Positions 1 to 7,647 of a DNA stretch of 64,000 nt are shown one piece after another. The stretch comes from Nitrososphaerota archaeon (lineage in GTDB: Archaea > Thermoproteota > Nitrososphaeria > Nitrososphaerales > Gagatemarchaeaceae). The notes under the pieces were generated by a model. It worked only from the letters and a program-made list of their open reading frames with translations, made no database searches and was not told where the DNA came from. Within the stretch, counting starts at the first letter, position 1, and each line of letters begins with the position of its first letter. Where the stretch lies: the NCBI GenBank assembly GCA_027320425.1, contig DAHVLJ010000022.1, positions 1 through 64,000 on the forward strand, read 5' to 3'. A program made the position numbers and the translations under genes.

Positions 1-275
1 CACGGGGATCTCCTGGGGAAGTTCCTCCCTCGGAGCAGGACGCACGGCGCCAGGAGGCGCGACCGGAGACGGTCGGCTCCAGAACAGAAACGAGACCCGG
101 CCCACCCAATGCGGTGATGGGGTGACCCTGAGGTCGGTGGGAAACGGGATGAAACGGCTGACCCGTGCGGAGCAAGGCCAAACGTGGCCGATGAGACGCC
201 TGCAGGAGGCCAGGGTAGGCCGCTGAGCGGAATCCCGTCTAGAACAGAAGGAGGACTACGGCCGGGACGGGTCGG
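1..275 (+). ncRNA. rnpB: RNase P RNA (archaeal type), 5' end outside window
   Basis: This is the catalytic RNA that removes 5' leaders from pre-tRNAs. The universal core is readable in order: a CR-I-like strand at 18-34 (GGGGAAGTTCCTCCCTC), ACAGAAACGAGACC near 87, GGGAAACGGGATGAAACGG near 138-156, GGAGCAAGGCCAAA at 169-182, GTAGGCCGCTGAGCGG near 214-229, and the CR-V strand AGAACAGAAGGAGGACTAC at 241-259. The CR-I and CR-V strands can pair as P4 (TTCCTCC with GGAGGAC). P1/P2 and most of P3 on the 5' side must lie before base 1, so the gene is cut by the window edge. The 3' end near 275 is an estimate. Confidence 0.93.
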
Positions 276-278
276 AAT

Positions 279-309
279 CCTCGGCGGAGGGAAGACCCCT
301 TCGCCGAGG
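279..309 (+). repeat. Perfect 8-bp inverted repeat downstream of rnpB
   Basis: CCTCGGCG at 279-286 is mirrored by CGCCGAGG at 302-309, giving an 8-bp GC-rich stem with a 15-nt loop just past the RNase P RNA core. It could be a processing or termination hairpin or an extension of the RNA. There is no obvious T tract after it. The stretch from 310 to 433 shows nothing else. Confidence 0.4.
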
Positions 310-433
310 GCCTTAGCACCCACCGCGGACGCATGTCGTTCACTCTCTATCTCCTCGCCGCCACGACCTCACGGAAGCTGACCCACTCTAGGCGCAGAGC
401 CCCTCCCAAGCCCTGAAACTCCTCTCCCTATAG

Positions 434-586
434 GAAGCGGAGAACCCCATCTGTTCCTCCATTGCAGGGGGCCCGAAGGGAGTCTGCGGGACGGTGTTCA
501 AGCTGAAGCCTGACTGCACTGAAGCAAGGTGCAAGCAGGTGGGCGACAGCGACTGCGAGTTCAGGCTCAGAGTCTACCCATGCTGA
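434..586 (+). pseudogene. Remnant of a V4R (4-vinyl reductase) domain gene
   Basis: A frame opens after a stop at 431-433 and runs 50 codons to TGA at 584-586 with no ATG. Its translation resembles the C-terminal end of V4R domains: a Cys shortly after the opening, an Ala-Gly-Gly turn, a hydrophobic strand, then the ending EARCKQVGDSDCEFRL, which follows the family pattern of C-x5-6-C with GD between and an aromatic after the second Cys. V4R domains bind small hydrophobic ligands and are often fused to archaeal regulators. The upstream half of such a gene is not visible in any frame, so this looks like a decayed or transferred 3' fragment. A short coding gene with a rare start cannot be excluded. 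Confidence 0.45.
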
Positions 587-646
587 CGGATTCGCAGGTG
601 TGTTTTCCGAAACACGAATAAAGCGACCAAGTCGGAAAGGTCGAGG

Positions 647-1903
647 ATGCACAGGTTCGCGCACTTCGCAGACGTCCATCTGGGGGCCAACCGGGAACCG
701 GCTCTCCAGAACCTTGAGCTCGAGACTTTCGACCTGGCGACAAGGAAGTGCGCTGAGCTCGGAGTAGACTTCGTGTTGATCTGCGGTGATTTGTTCCACG
801 TCGGCATCCCCGACCTAGGGGTGGTCAACTCAGCCTTGCGGAGCATGATGGAATTGAAGAAACAGGGCATCCCCATCTATGCGATCTATGGGAGCCACGA
901 TTACACGCCCAACGGGACCTCTGTCATCGATATCTTGAGCACGGCCGGCGTCCTGAAGAATGTCTTCAAGCCGAGCTTCGACGGAGGAAGCCTCAGACTA
1001 GGGGTAACGGTGGATGAGAAGACCGGAGCCAAGATCGCGGGGATTTCTGCAAGGAAGATCGGGCTCGAGGGTCGTTACTTCGACGCGTTGGACAGGGGTG
1101 CCCTGGAGCAGGAAAAGGGGTTCAAGATTTTCGCTTTCCACAGCGGGCTGACCGAGTTCAAGCCCGACCATCTCGGCTCGATGGAAACGGTCGACTCCTC
1201 CCTCCTCCCCAAGGGTTTCGATTACTACGCGGGGGGACACATACACCAGAGGGGAGAGTTCAGCCTGCCTGGGCTTCAGAACGTGGTGTTCCCGGGCCCG
1301 CTTTTCACGGGATACGGGGGGGACCTGGAGGCCACCGCGAAGGGGGAAAAGAGAGGACTCTACGTCGTGGAGTTCGACGGTCGCGTCGAAAGCAAGAAGT
1401 TCGTGCCTCTTGACACCGTCCAGGGGCTCTTCAAAGAGTACAACCTGAACGGACGGAACGCGCTCGAGGCAGGAGCTATGGTCTCGGAGGACCTCAAAGG
1501 CGCTTCAGTGGAAGGTAAGCTCGTTGTCGTCAGGGCACATGGGGAGTTATCAGGAGGGAAGGTTGCCGAGGTCGGACTTTCCGCAATCAGGGCAAACATC
1601 ATCCAAAGGGGCGCGCTCCATGTCTATCTGAACAGGAACGGTCTGAAGTCGAGAGAAACTGCTGGGTCGGTCTTCTCAGGTGAGGAACCAGTGTCCATCG
1701 AGCGGAGGCTATTCCTGAGCGAGGGGGCCAAAGTCAGCGTGGGAGAGGAACACCTCCGGGGAGAAGGCGGCGCGAAGAGAGCCGAGGAGCTACTCAGGCT
1801 CTGGCGCCAGCCGCCCCGGCTCGGAGAGATGAAGAAGGACTACGGCGCGAGGATGACGAAGGAAGGGATAATGGCTCTGGAGAGAGGAGAGAACCAGGAT
1901 TGA
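647..1903 (+). CDS. mre11: DNA double-strand break repair nuclease Mre11
   Basis: Mn-dependent phosphoesterase that, with Rad50, processes double-strand DNA ends before homologous repair. Metal-binding motifs appear in order: DVH (D9, H11), CGDLFH (D48), GSHD (H84), AFHSGLTE and GGHIHQ. The third motif reads GSHD instead of the common GNHD. The length of 418 aa is usual for archaeal Mre11 with a C-terminal capping and Rad50-binding region. An A/T-rich box (615-623, CGAATAAAG) lies about 28 nt before the ATG, which fits an archaeal promoter and a nearly leaderless message. The stop overlaps the rad50 start by 4 nt (TTGA), so the two are translationally coupled. The herA and nurA genes often found with this pair are not adjacent. 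Confidence 0.95.
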   Translation: MHRFAHFADVHLGANREPALQNLELETFDLATRKCAELGVDFVLICGDLFHVGIPDLGVVNSALRSMMELKKQGIPIYAIYGSHDYTPNGTSVIDILSTAGVLKNVFKPSFDGGSLRLGVTVDEKTGAKIAGISARKIGLEGRYFDALDRGALEQEKGFKIFAFHSGLTEFKPDHLGSMETVDSSLLPKGFDYYAGGHIHQRGEFSLPGLQNVVFPGPLFTGYGGDLEATAKGEKRGLYVVEFDGRVESKKFVPLDTVQGLFKEYNLNGRNALEAGAMVSEDLKGASVEGKLVVVRAHGELSGGKVAEVGLSAIRANIIQRGALHVYLNRNGLKSRETAGSVFSGEEPVSIERRLFLSEGAKVSVGEEHLRGEGGAKRAEELLRLWRQPPRLGEMKKDYGARMTKEGIMALERGENQD

Positions 1904-3936
1904 TCATCAGAGAGCTTGAGCTCACTAACTTCAGGAGCCACCCCCACTCGACGATTAGGTTTCCTGGAGGAAGGACCCTGTTGGAAGGAGACATCGGGTC
2001 GGGCAAGTCGAGCGTCCTGATGGCGGTGGAGTTCGCGCTGTTCGGCCTCGGGACTGACTCTGGTAACTCTGTGCTCAAGCTGGGAGAGGAAAAGGGAGAG
2101 GTTCGGATGGTCTTCGACGTCGATGGGTCGGAGTATGAAGTCAAACGAAGGTTGCTGCGGAAGTCCGGCCGGGTCCAGCAGGTCGATGGAGAGCTTAGGA
2201 CCCCCGGCGAGATGCTGAACCTCTCCCCGAGCGAGCTCAAGGAGAAGGTGCTGGAGATCCTCGAGTTCAATGAAGTGCCCGATCCCAAAGCCCAGAGCTG
2301 GATCTACAGATATGCGATCTACACCCCGCAGGAGGAGATGAAGAGCATTTTGTCGTTCGCCCCAGAACAGAGGCTCCAGATACTCAGGCGCGCGTTCAGG
2401 ATAGAGGACTACAAGACAGCGGCGTCCAATGCCGAAGACGCCGCGAAGTCGCTGCGGCTGGATGCCAGCAGGCTCGAGGGGATGTCAGAAGGCATCGATG
2501 GACTCAGAGACCAGACCGAGCGACTTCAGCAGGACGAGGAGAAGCACAGAAAAGATCTGGAGGGATTGGAAGAAGCTGAAACGGTGGCGGAACATGCGGT
2601 GCAGGCCGTCAAGGCCGAGCACGAGGACGCGCAGAAGAAAGAGCTGAGCTTACAGAGCTCGAAGACCGAGAAAGAATACTACGAACGGCTAGAGAAGGAG
2701 ACTGAAGAAGACGTCGAAGAGCTGAAGGAGGACATCAAGGTCCTCCAAGGTCGGCTCCTGAAGGCCGAAGCTGCCATCAGCGAGGCTGGGGGGAAGAGGG
2801 TGCCGACGACCATACCCCTCGGCGAGCTCAAACGGAGAGAGCGGAGCCTCGACGCCAGGATGAGGAAGCTGACGGGGATGAAGGCCGCCACCGACTCGAA
2901 GCTGGCCGACTACAAGTCACTAACGGAGAGCGGACTCTGTCCTGTTTGCGAGCGCCCGGTTGAAGCGCATGATTTCGACGAGAAGAGGTCGGTCAAGCAG
3001 GCCGAGAGGGAACACATCTCTGGCGAGCTGGAGGAGGCCGAAAGGGAGCTTGAAGAGCTGAGAAAGAAAATCGAAGAAATGGCGGAATATCAGGAGGCAA
3101 AGAAGGAAGTAGCTTCAAACAGAGCGGAGATGTCCCGCATTAGGGAAGAGCTGGACAAGAAGGAGGCGTCGCTCAGGAAGCTCGAAAAACGGGTAGCGTT
3201 CGCCAAGGACAACATGAAGCAGCTTGGGGAGAAGATACTGGAACTGAAGCGTGCGACCGAGCAGAAGATAGCGGCGGAGAAGAAGCTGGAACACGCTGAG
3301 GTGGCGCTGAGGCGGACAAGGGAATCGCTGATCAAATCAAAAGGAAAGCTAGAGGAAGTCCAGAAGAGGCTGACGGAGATTGCCATCCAGATTGTCGCCA
3401 AAGAAGACGCGTCTAACAAGGGAAGAAGGCTGAAGGAGAAGGAGATATGGCTCGCCGACTATTTCGTTCCTACGGTCAAGGCGATCGAGAAGTCGGTCCT
3501 CGCGACGATCAACCAGGAGTTTGACTCGATGTTCAAGAGATGGTTCGGGATGCTCGTCGCCGATCCGGAGAAGGAGGTGGGCGTCGACGAGGACTTCACC
3601 CCGATAGTGACGCAAGGAGGGTACGAGCAAGACGTGAAGTACCTCAGTGGAGGCGAGAGGACCAGCGTTGCGCTTGCATACCGCCTCGCACTGAACCTTC
3701 TCGCCCAGCGGGTCTCCGCCGGCATGAGATCCAACCTGCTAATCTTAGACGAACCGACCGACGGGTTCAGCAAGGAACAGCTCGGAAGCGTAAGGGAGGT
3801 GCTTGACGAAGTGGGGTGTCCTCAGGTGATAATAGTGTCCCATGACAAGGAGCTTGAGAGCTTCGCGGACCAGATCTTCAGGGTGGTTAAGATCGGAAAC
3901 GAGTCGTCCGTAGCGGTCCCCACGAGCTCAGCATAG
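1900..3936 (+). CDS. rad50: DNA double-strand break repair ATPase Rad50
   Basis: SMC-like ATPase partner of Mre11. It starts with TTG inside the TTGA overlap with mre11. The N-terminal ABC half carries Walker A GSGKSS (K36). A long charged coiled coil runs from about residue 180 to 530, interrupted by the zinc hook CPVC at residues 347-350. The C-terminal half has the signature LSGGERTS (from about 582), Walker B LILDEPTD (D617, E618) and a SHD switch motif. At 678 aa it is shorter than the 850-900 aa common in archaea, mainly because the coiled-coil arms are short. Both ATPase halves and the hook are intact, so it should be functional. Confidence 0.96.
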   Translation: MIIRELELTNFRSHPHSTIRFPGGRTLLEGDIGSGKSSVLMAVEFALFGLGTDSGNSVLKLGEEKGEVRMVFDVDGSEYEVKRRLLRKSGRVQQVDGELRTPGEMLNLSPSELKEKVLEILEFNEVPDPKAQSWIYRYAIYTPQEEMKSILSFAPEQRLQILRRAFRIEDYKTAASNAEDAAKSLRLDASRLEGMSEGIDGLRDQTERLQQDEEKHRKDLEGLEEAETVAEHAVQAVKAEHEDAQKKELSLQSSKTEKEYYERLEKETEEDVEELKEDIKVLQGRLLKAEAAISEAGGKRVPTTIPLGELKRRERSLDARMRKLTGMKAATDSKLADYKSLTESGLCPVCERPVEAHDFDEKRSVKQAEREHISGELEEAERELEELRKKIEEMAEYQEAKKEVASNRAEMSRIREELDKKEASLRKLEKRVAFAKDNMKQLGEKILELKRATEQKIAAEKKLEHAEVALRRTRESLIKSKGKLEEVQKRLTEIAIQIVAKEDASNKGRRLKEKEIWLADYFVPTVKAIEKSVLATINQEFDSMFKRWFGMLVADPEKEVGVDEDFTPIVTQGGYEQDVKYLSGGERTSVALAYRLALNLLAQRVSAGMRSNLLILDEPTDGFSKEQLGSVREVLDEVGCPQVIIVSHDKELESFADQIFRVVKIGNESSVAVPTSSA

Positions 3937-3946
3937 GCCAGGCCGG

Positions 3947-3954
3947 CTTTAAGA
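3947..3954 (+). promoter_or_regulatory. TATA-like box for the nre gene
   Basis: CTTTAAGA is centred about 27 nt upstream of the GTG at 3977. This spacing puts the transcription start at or next to the start codon, and supports GTG 3977 over the ATG at 4010. Confidence 0.5.
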
Positions 3955-3976
3955 GCTGGGAACGGCGGTGTAATCT

Positions 3977-5293
3977 GTGCCGCGGAGGATCACCTGGCTT
4001 TCAAACGTGATGGCGGCTTCAGTCACGGGGCTGGAGGAGGACGTGGCGAAGTCGATCGAGGTTGTTGAAACTCCTCCCGCTTGGATGTGCCTCGCTTGCA
4101 GGGGCGCGAAGCTGCTTTGCGGCAAACCTCGGTGCCCCATCATAGTGAAGGCGCAGGCGCTGGCCAAACAGGCACCCGCGCTGGCGTCAGATGAGATACA
4201 GGGGTCTTCGCCACCAGGCGTCTTCGTCGGTAGGCTGGGATATCCGAAGGTGTCAATCGGACCTATGGTCCCTCCGATGTTCGGAGACACGACAGTGCTT
4301 GACACGCCTGAGGAATGGCTGGGAAAACCAATCGACCAGATTGTGGATTACCGTTACTCGCTTATCAGGGGCAGCTCGAAGGCGAGCGTCGAAGACGCAA
4401 AAGAGCCCGGCAGACTCCTTTCCTCGCTCCAAGAGCTGGCTATGGCAGCACGTCCTGTAGATACCGAGCTGAAGCTCACGAAGTCACCCCGCAGGATTTT
4501 GACCTTGAGCGAGGACACCCAGCCTTACGGACCGTCAGGACCGCTTGGCAGCTTCAAGATAGACAACCCGTCAGTAGACCGCAGGGTGCAGACCGCCTAT
4601 TACGACAGGGACCTAGACGCTGCAGGCGCCGTCGGTGAGCTGTATAGGAAAGGAGTGCTCGTCACCAGGATTCAGAAGGCGTTCTCTCTGGGCATGTTCG
4701 GGATAGGTCCGAAGAGAAAGATAGTGCCTACGCGGTGGAGCATCACCGCAGTCGACAGCTCGCTCAGCCTGGAGCTGGTTGACAAGATCAAGCGTTACCC
4801 CACCGTCGACGAGTATAGGGTGTACAGCTTTGGCGTGTATGACAACCAATACGTCGCGATACTTCTCCCCGAACCTTGGAGGTTCGAGTGGATAGAGGCG
4901 TGGTTCCCCAATACCACCTGGAACCAGTTCACGAAGACCCCATATATGATCGGGGACTATGAGGAATACTTCGGGAGGACGAAGTATGCGAGGGTAGGGG
5001 GGTGCTATTACTCGACCCGGCTTGCGGTGACTGAGGCGCTTGAGAGGGAGAGGAGACAAGCCGCGGCCGTCGTGCTGCGCGAGACCTATCCGGGATTCAT
5101 CATGCCGCTCGGCGTCTGGAACGTGAGGGAAAGCATCAGGGAACTGATGAGGCGGCCCTACGAGAGGCACGATACCTTCAGAGGAGCAATGGAGTCGGCG
5201 CTGTCTAAGATGAAGATTTCACGGGCGAAGTGGGCTCGCGAGAGCGTCATCATCTCAAGAGAACTCACGCAGACCAAGATCAGCGCCTATTGA
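3977..5293 (+). CDS. nreA: Nre-family archaeal DNA repair protein
   Basis: Member of the archaeal Nre family, described in haloarchaea as a PCNA-interacting DNA repair protein. An N-terminal zinc-finger-like cluster C38-x2-C41-x6-C48-x4-C53 is visible. The extreme C-terminus QTKISAY resembles a PCNA-interacting (PIP) box, QxxIxx(F/Y), although the last aromatic is missing. The length of 438 aa is typical. The GTG start was chosen because the TATA-like box sits 27 nt upstream; an ATG at 4010 would give a protein 11 residues shorter. It follows mre11-rad50 in the same direction but has its own promoter, so this is a repair neighbourhood and not one operon. Confidence 0.88.
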   Translation: MPRRITWLSNVMAASVTGLEEDVAKSIEVVETPPAWMCLACRGAKLLCGKPRCPIIVKAQALAKQAPALASDEIQGSSPPGVFVGRLGYPKVSIGPMVPPMFGDTTVLDTPEEWLGKPIDQIVDYRYSLIRGSSKASVEDAKEPGRLLSSLQELAMAARPVDTELKLTKSPRRILTLSEDTQPYGPSGPLGSFKIDNPSVDRRVQTAYYDRDLDAAGAVGELYRKGVLVTRIQKAFSLGMFGIGPKRKIVPTRWSITAVDSSLSLELVDKIKRYPTVDEYRVYSFGVYDNQYVAILLPEPWRFEWIEAWFPNTTWNQFTKTPYMIGDYEEYFGRTKYARVGGCYYSTRLAVTEALERERRQAAAVVLRETYPGFIMPLGVWNVRESIRELMRRPYERHDTFRGAMESALSKMKISRAKWARESVIISRELTQTKISAY

Positions 5294-5329
5294 GATCTTG
5301 AACGTTAAATCGCTCGCGAGGGAGGGAAC

Positions 5330-6031
5330 GTGGAGATGACCAGGCGCCTGTTCTGGGAAGATATGTACGCCAGGGAGTTCGACGCCAAAGTGGTGTCAGT
5401 TGAGTCAGGCCGGATAGTTCTGGACCAGACCGCGTTCAACCCCCGGGGGGGCGGCCTGGTTTCTGATACCGGAATGCTAGGCGGCAGTCGTGTGAAAGAG
5501 GTGGTGAAGGAAGGAGACGAAATCTTTCACGTCGTCGAATCGACCGGCGAGATGGGTCATGGCTCGACCGTGCACGGGGTCCTCGACTGGGAGAGGAGGT
5601 ATCGGATCATGCGGATGCACACCAGCGCGCACATCCTAAGCGCTGTGGTCAACGGCGAGACCGGCGCGCTCATTACCGGGAATCAGATCAGCCCTGATGA
5701 GTCGCGTGTCGATTTCAACCTCGAAGACTTCAGTAAAGAAAAGATGTCAGGTTATATAGACAAAGTGAACACGGCAGCTAGGAGAGGGCTGGATGTGAGG
5801 ACGTATTTTATGAAGCGGGAGGAAGCTCTCGCGAATCCGGGTTTCGTCAAGCTCGCTAATGCGATGCCTCCCTCTCTCGACGAACTGAGGATAGTCGAGA
5901 TAGGGGACGTCGACACTCAGGCCGACGGAGGTGTCCACGTAAAGAACACCAAGGAAATCGGAGAGGTCATCGGGCTCAGGGTGGACAACAAAGGGAAGAG
6001 CAACCGGAGGCTCTACTTCACCGTCTCCTAA
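5330..6031 (+). CDS. alaX: Alanyl-tRNA editing protein AlaX
   Basis: Free-standing editing domain that hydrolyses Ser- or Gly-tRNA(Ala) made by mistake by AlaRS. The N-terminal part has the AlaRS-like stretch TAFNPRGGG. The zinc/active-site motif HTSAH is at H97-H101, and the second half-motif reads QADGGVHV (D199, H203), where AlaRS itself has CGGTH. The Asp for Cys and Val for Thr changes are worth noting. At 233 aa it matches the medium AlaX class. Translation may start at GTG 5330 or at ATG 5336 two codons later. A TTAAAT box near 5304 suggests a separate promoter. Confidence 0.9.
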   Translation: MEMTRRLFWEDMYAREFDAKVVSVESGRIVLDQTAFNPRGGGLVSDTGMLGGSRVKEVVKEGDEIFHVVESTGEMGHGSTVHGVLDWERRYRIMRMHTSAHILSAVVNGETGALITGNQISPDESRVDFNLEDFSKEKMSGYIDKVNTAARRGLDVRTYFMKREEALANPGFVKLANAMPPSLDELRIVEIGDVDTQADGGVHVKNTKEIGEVIGLRVDNKGKSNRRLYFTVS

Positions 6032-6059
6032 GGCTCCGCTGCTGCTTCCTGTCTAGTGG

Positions 6060-6236
6060 CTACCTTCGCCGAGAGACCCACACGGGCATCCTCTTCGCAG
6101 TACAGTTGCCGCAATAGGTCTTCATAGCCCTGCTTGTTTCGTCAAAGATGGTTGTAGAGTGAGACATGCACACCTGTACTCCGCACTCTGCGCACGATGC
6201 GACCGCGTGAGCCTTGCATACCGAGCATCTTGCCAT
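6060..6236 (-). CDS. Small B-box-like zinc-finger protein (58 aa)
   Basis: A short gene with dense metal ligands: C4-x2-C7, H10, C15-x2-C18, C23, H26, then C42-x2-C45. The spacing resembles B-box or small treble-clef fingers, so it probably binds one or two zinc ions. The ATG is at 6236; the run GGGGGTGA just upstream could act as a ribosome binding site, and the preceding 33-aa ORF ends immediately before the ATG in the same frame. The function is unknown. Zinc binding is well supported by the Cys/His pattern; the partner (protein or nucleic acid) is not indicated. Confidence 0.7.
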   Translation of the reverse strand: MARCSVCKAHAVASCAECGVQVCMSHSTTIFDETSRAMKTYCGNCTAKRMPVWVSRRR

Positions 6237-6338
6237 TCATTCACCCCCAATTTTCTCTGCGACATACGACGCAAGGCCCTCAACTTCTGCGAACTTCGTG
6301 AATTCGTCGGAGTCTGAGCGGATGCGGGTAAGGCGCAA
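6237..6338 (-). CDS. Tiny ORF (33 aa) directly upstream of the zinc-finger gene
   Basis: A TTG at 6338 lies about 25 nt downstream of a good TATA-like box (TTATTAAC on this strand, 6359-6366), as expected for a leaderless archaeal gene. The 33-residue product is charged (begins LRLTRIRSDSDEF, ends EKIGGE). Its TGA is followed at once by the ATG of the zinc-finger gene, in the same frame. It could be a real small protein, a leader peptide, or the N-terminal half of one gene split by a stop. No family is recognised. Confidence 0.45.
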   Translation of the reverse strand: MRLTRIRSDSDEFTKFAEVEGLASYVAEKIGGE

Positions 6339-6375
6339 TTGGGTTTTAGGCCCGACTTGTTAATAAACAGGATGT

Positions 6376-6678
6376 CTAAATCGGGAGCTTGACCTCGCCC
6401 CGAAACATGGGAACTCCCTTCTGTTCCAACAACTTCGAGCACTCCTTTGCTCTGGGCTCAGACAGCCAGCCGCTCATAGCCTTCGCGTTTCCGTCTGCGT
6501 CGCAGATGACCAACGCGGCGGTGGCGTTCTTTCCTGGCACTATTTTCTGCAACGCCTCCTCTCCTACCGGAGTCCACTTCGGGACTCCGAGTTTGAGCAG
6601 AAGCATAGGATAGCTCTGGCCTGCGACTTCTTGGAGCACGTCGACGGCGCGAGCCGCCCTCTTCCTACCTTCCCGCAC
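6376..6678 (-). CDS. Hypothetical protein (100 aa)
   Basis: Basic N-terminal helix (REGRKRAARA), then an alpha/beta arrangement with strands LVICDADG and GVPMFRGEVKL. No signal peptide or membrane segment, so probably cytoplasmic. GTG 6678 is taken as the start; the frame stays open further upstream, so the N-terminus is uncertain. It lies 20 nt downstream of the EamA transporter gene on the same strand and may be cotranscribed with it. The family is not recognised. Confidence 0.6.
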   Translation of the reverse strand: MREGRKRAARAVDVLQEVAGQSYPMLLLKLGVPKWTPVGEEALQKIVPGKNATAALVICDADGNAKAMSGWLSEPRAKECSKLLEQKGVPMFRGEVKLPI

Positions 6679-6698
6679 CGCAGCGAAGTAATCCGAGC

Positions 6699-7586
6699 CT
6701 ATCCCCCCAGATATAGCAGGACGAAGACACCGAGGAGCGAAATGACCACGCCGAGCACTTGGTTCATTTCGAGCCTTTCTTTGAGCAGCACGAGTCCGAA
6801 ACCAGCTGCCACTGCTCCGCCCATCCCGGAGATGGCTGTTACAACGGGGAGAGAACCTCCGGGAATTGAGATTCCATATGTTAACGCGAGAAAGCCTATT
6901 GCCTCGAGGATTCCCATGAATATCAGGGGTTTCGAGAAGATAGACTTGGAGGGCCTTATGTCCTGCTTGAACAGGGGAGCGAGGACGGCGCCTACCGAGA
7001 TACCCATTATCCTGAGCACCATGACTGGGACGACCACGCTTACCAGGGGCGCGGCATAGCCCACCCCTACGTAGACCCCGCCGAAGAAGACAGCCGCACC
7101 TAGCGCAGGCAAGAACCCCGCCGTCAGGTTCGGCGCTCTCCCGCCAGAAAACGACTGCCTGAGGGCCGAGAGCTTCGTGGATGTGAGAATTACCCCGACG
7201 ATGATCCCTGCGATAGCGAATATCTGGACCGACGAGAGCAGGGTCCCAAGCAGGGCGATGGAAAGGACGGTCGTGATAGCTGGATACGTGTACGCAACGG
7301 GAGCCACCACAGAGACCACGCCCTTATGGAAGGCACGGTAGAGGAAGGTGAAAGCGACGAAGTTGAGCAGGCCTGCGACGACCAAGACCAACATGGGGAA
7401 CGCCGGGGCGACGAGATGAGGGCTGACGACGGGAGTGAGAGGGATGAGGACCACCAGTGTGATAACCATCGAGTAGATTATCGTCTTGTAGTACCCTATG
7501 CGGTCAGACTGGCCCCTGGAGGTGAAGTCTGCCGTTCCCCAGCAGAGCGCCGTCACGAGGCCCGCTATCACTGATTGGTAAACCAA
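6699..7586 (-). CDS. EamA/DMT-superfamily membrane transporter
   Basis: A 295-aa protein of about ten hydrophobic helices with the internal duplication typical of EamA (drug/metabolite transporter) permeases. The N-terminal repeat begins VTALCWGTADFTSR and each half has a Pro- and Gly-rich helix pair. Such proteins move metabolites across the membrane; the substrate cannot be read from sequence. The start is TTG 7586. A palindromic TATA-like box around 7618 appears to serve this gene and the divergent F420-type oxidoreductase. Confidence 0.85.
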   Translation of the reverse strand: MVYQSVIAGLVTALCWGTADFTSRGQSDRIGYYKTIIYSMVITLVVLIPLTPVVSPHLVAPAFPMLVLVVAGLLNFVAFTFLYRAFHKGVVSVVAPVAYTYPAITTVLSIALLGTLLSSVQIFAIAGIIVGVILTSTKLSALRQSFSGGRAPNLTAGFLPALGAAVFFGGVYVGVGYAAPLVSVVVPVMVLRIMGISVGAVLAPLFKQDIRPSKSIFSKPLIFMGILEAIGFLALTYGISIPGGSLPVVTAISGMGGAVAAGFGLVLLKERLEMNQVLGVVISLLGVFVLLYLGG

Positions 7587-7614
7587 CTGCTGTTGGTATC
7601 CTCCTTTGCTTCGG

Positions 7615-7622
7615 CTTTAAGA
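7615..7622. promoter_or_regulatory. Shared divergent TATA-like box
   Basis: CTTTAAGA reads as CTTTAA/TTAAAG on both strands. It is about 30 nt from the ATG at 7648 (+) and about 32 nt from the TTG at 7586 (-), so one element may drive both genes. Confidence 0.4.
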
Positions 7623-7647
7623 GGCATGCTGAGCACGGTCGGCCAAG

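Noticed and set aside
184-381. 65-aa ORF with ATG
   Set aside because: It lies inside the RNase P RNA core and the hairpin after it. Its product is Pro/Arg-rich with no domain.
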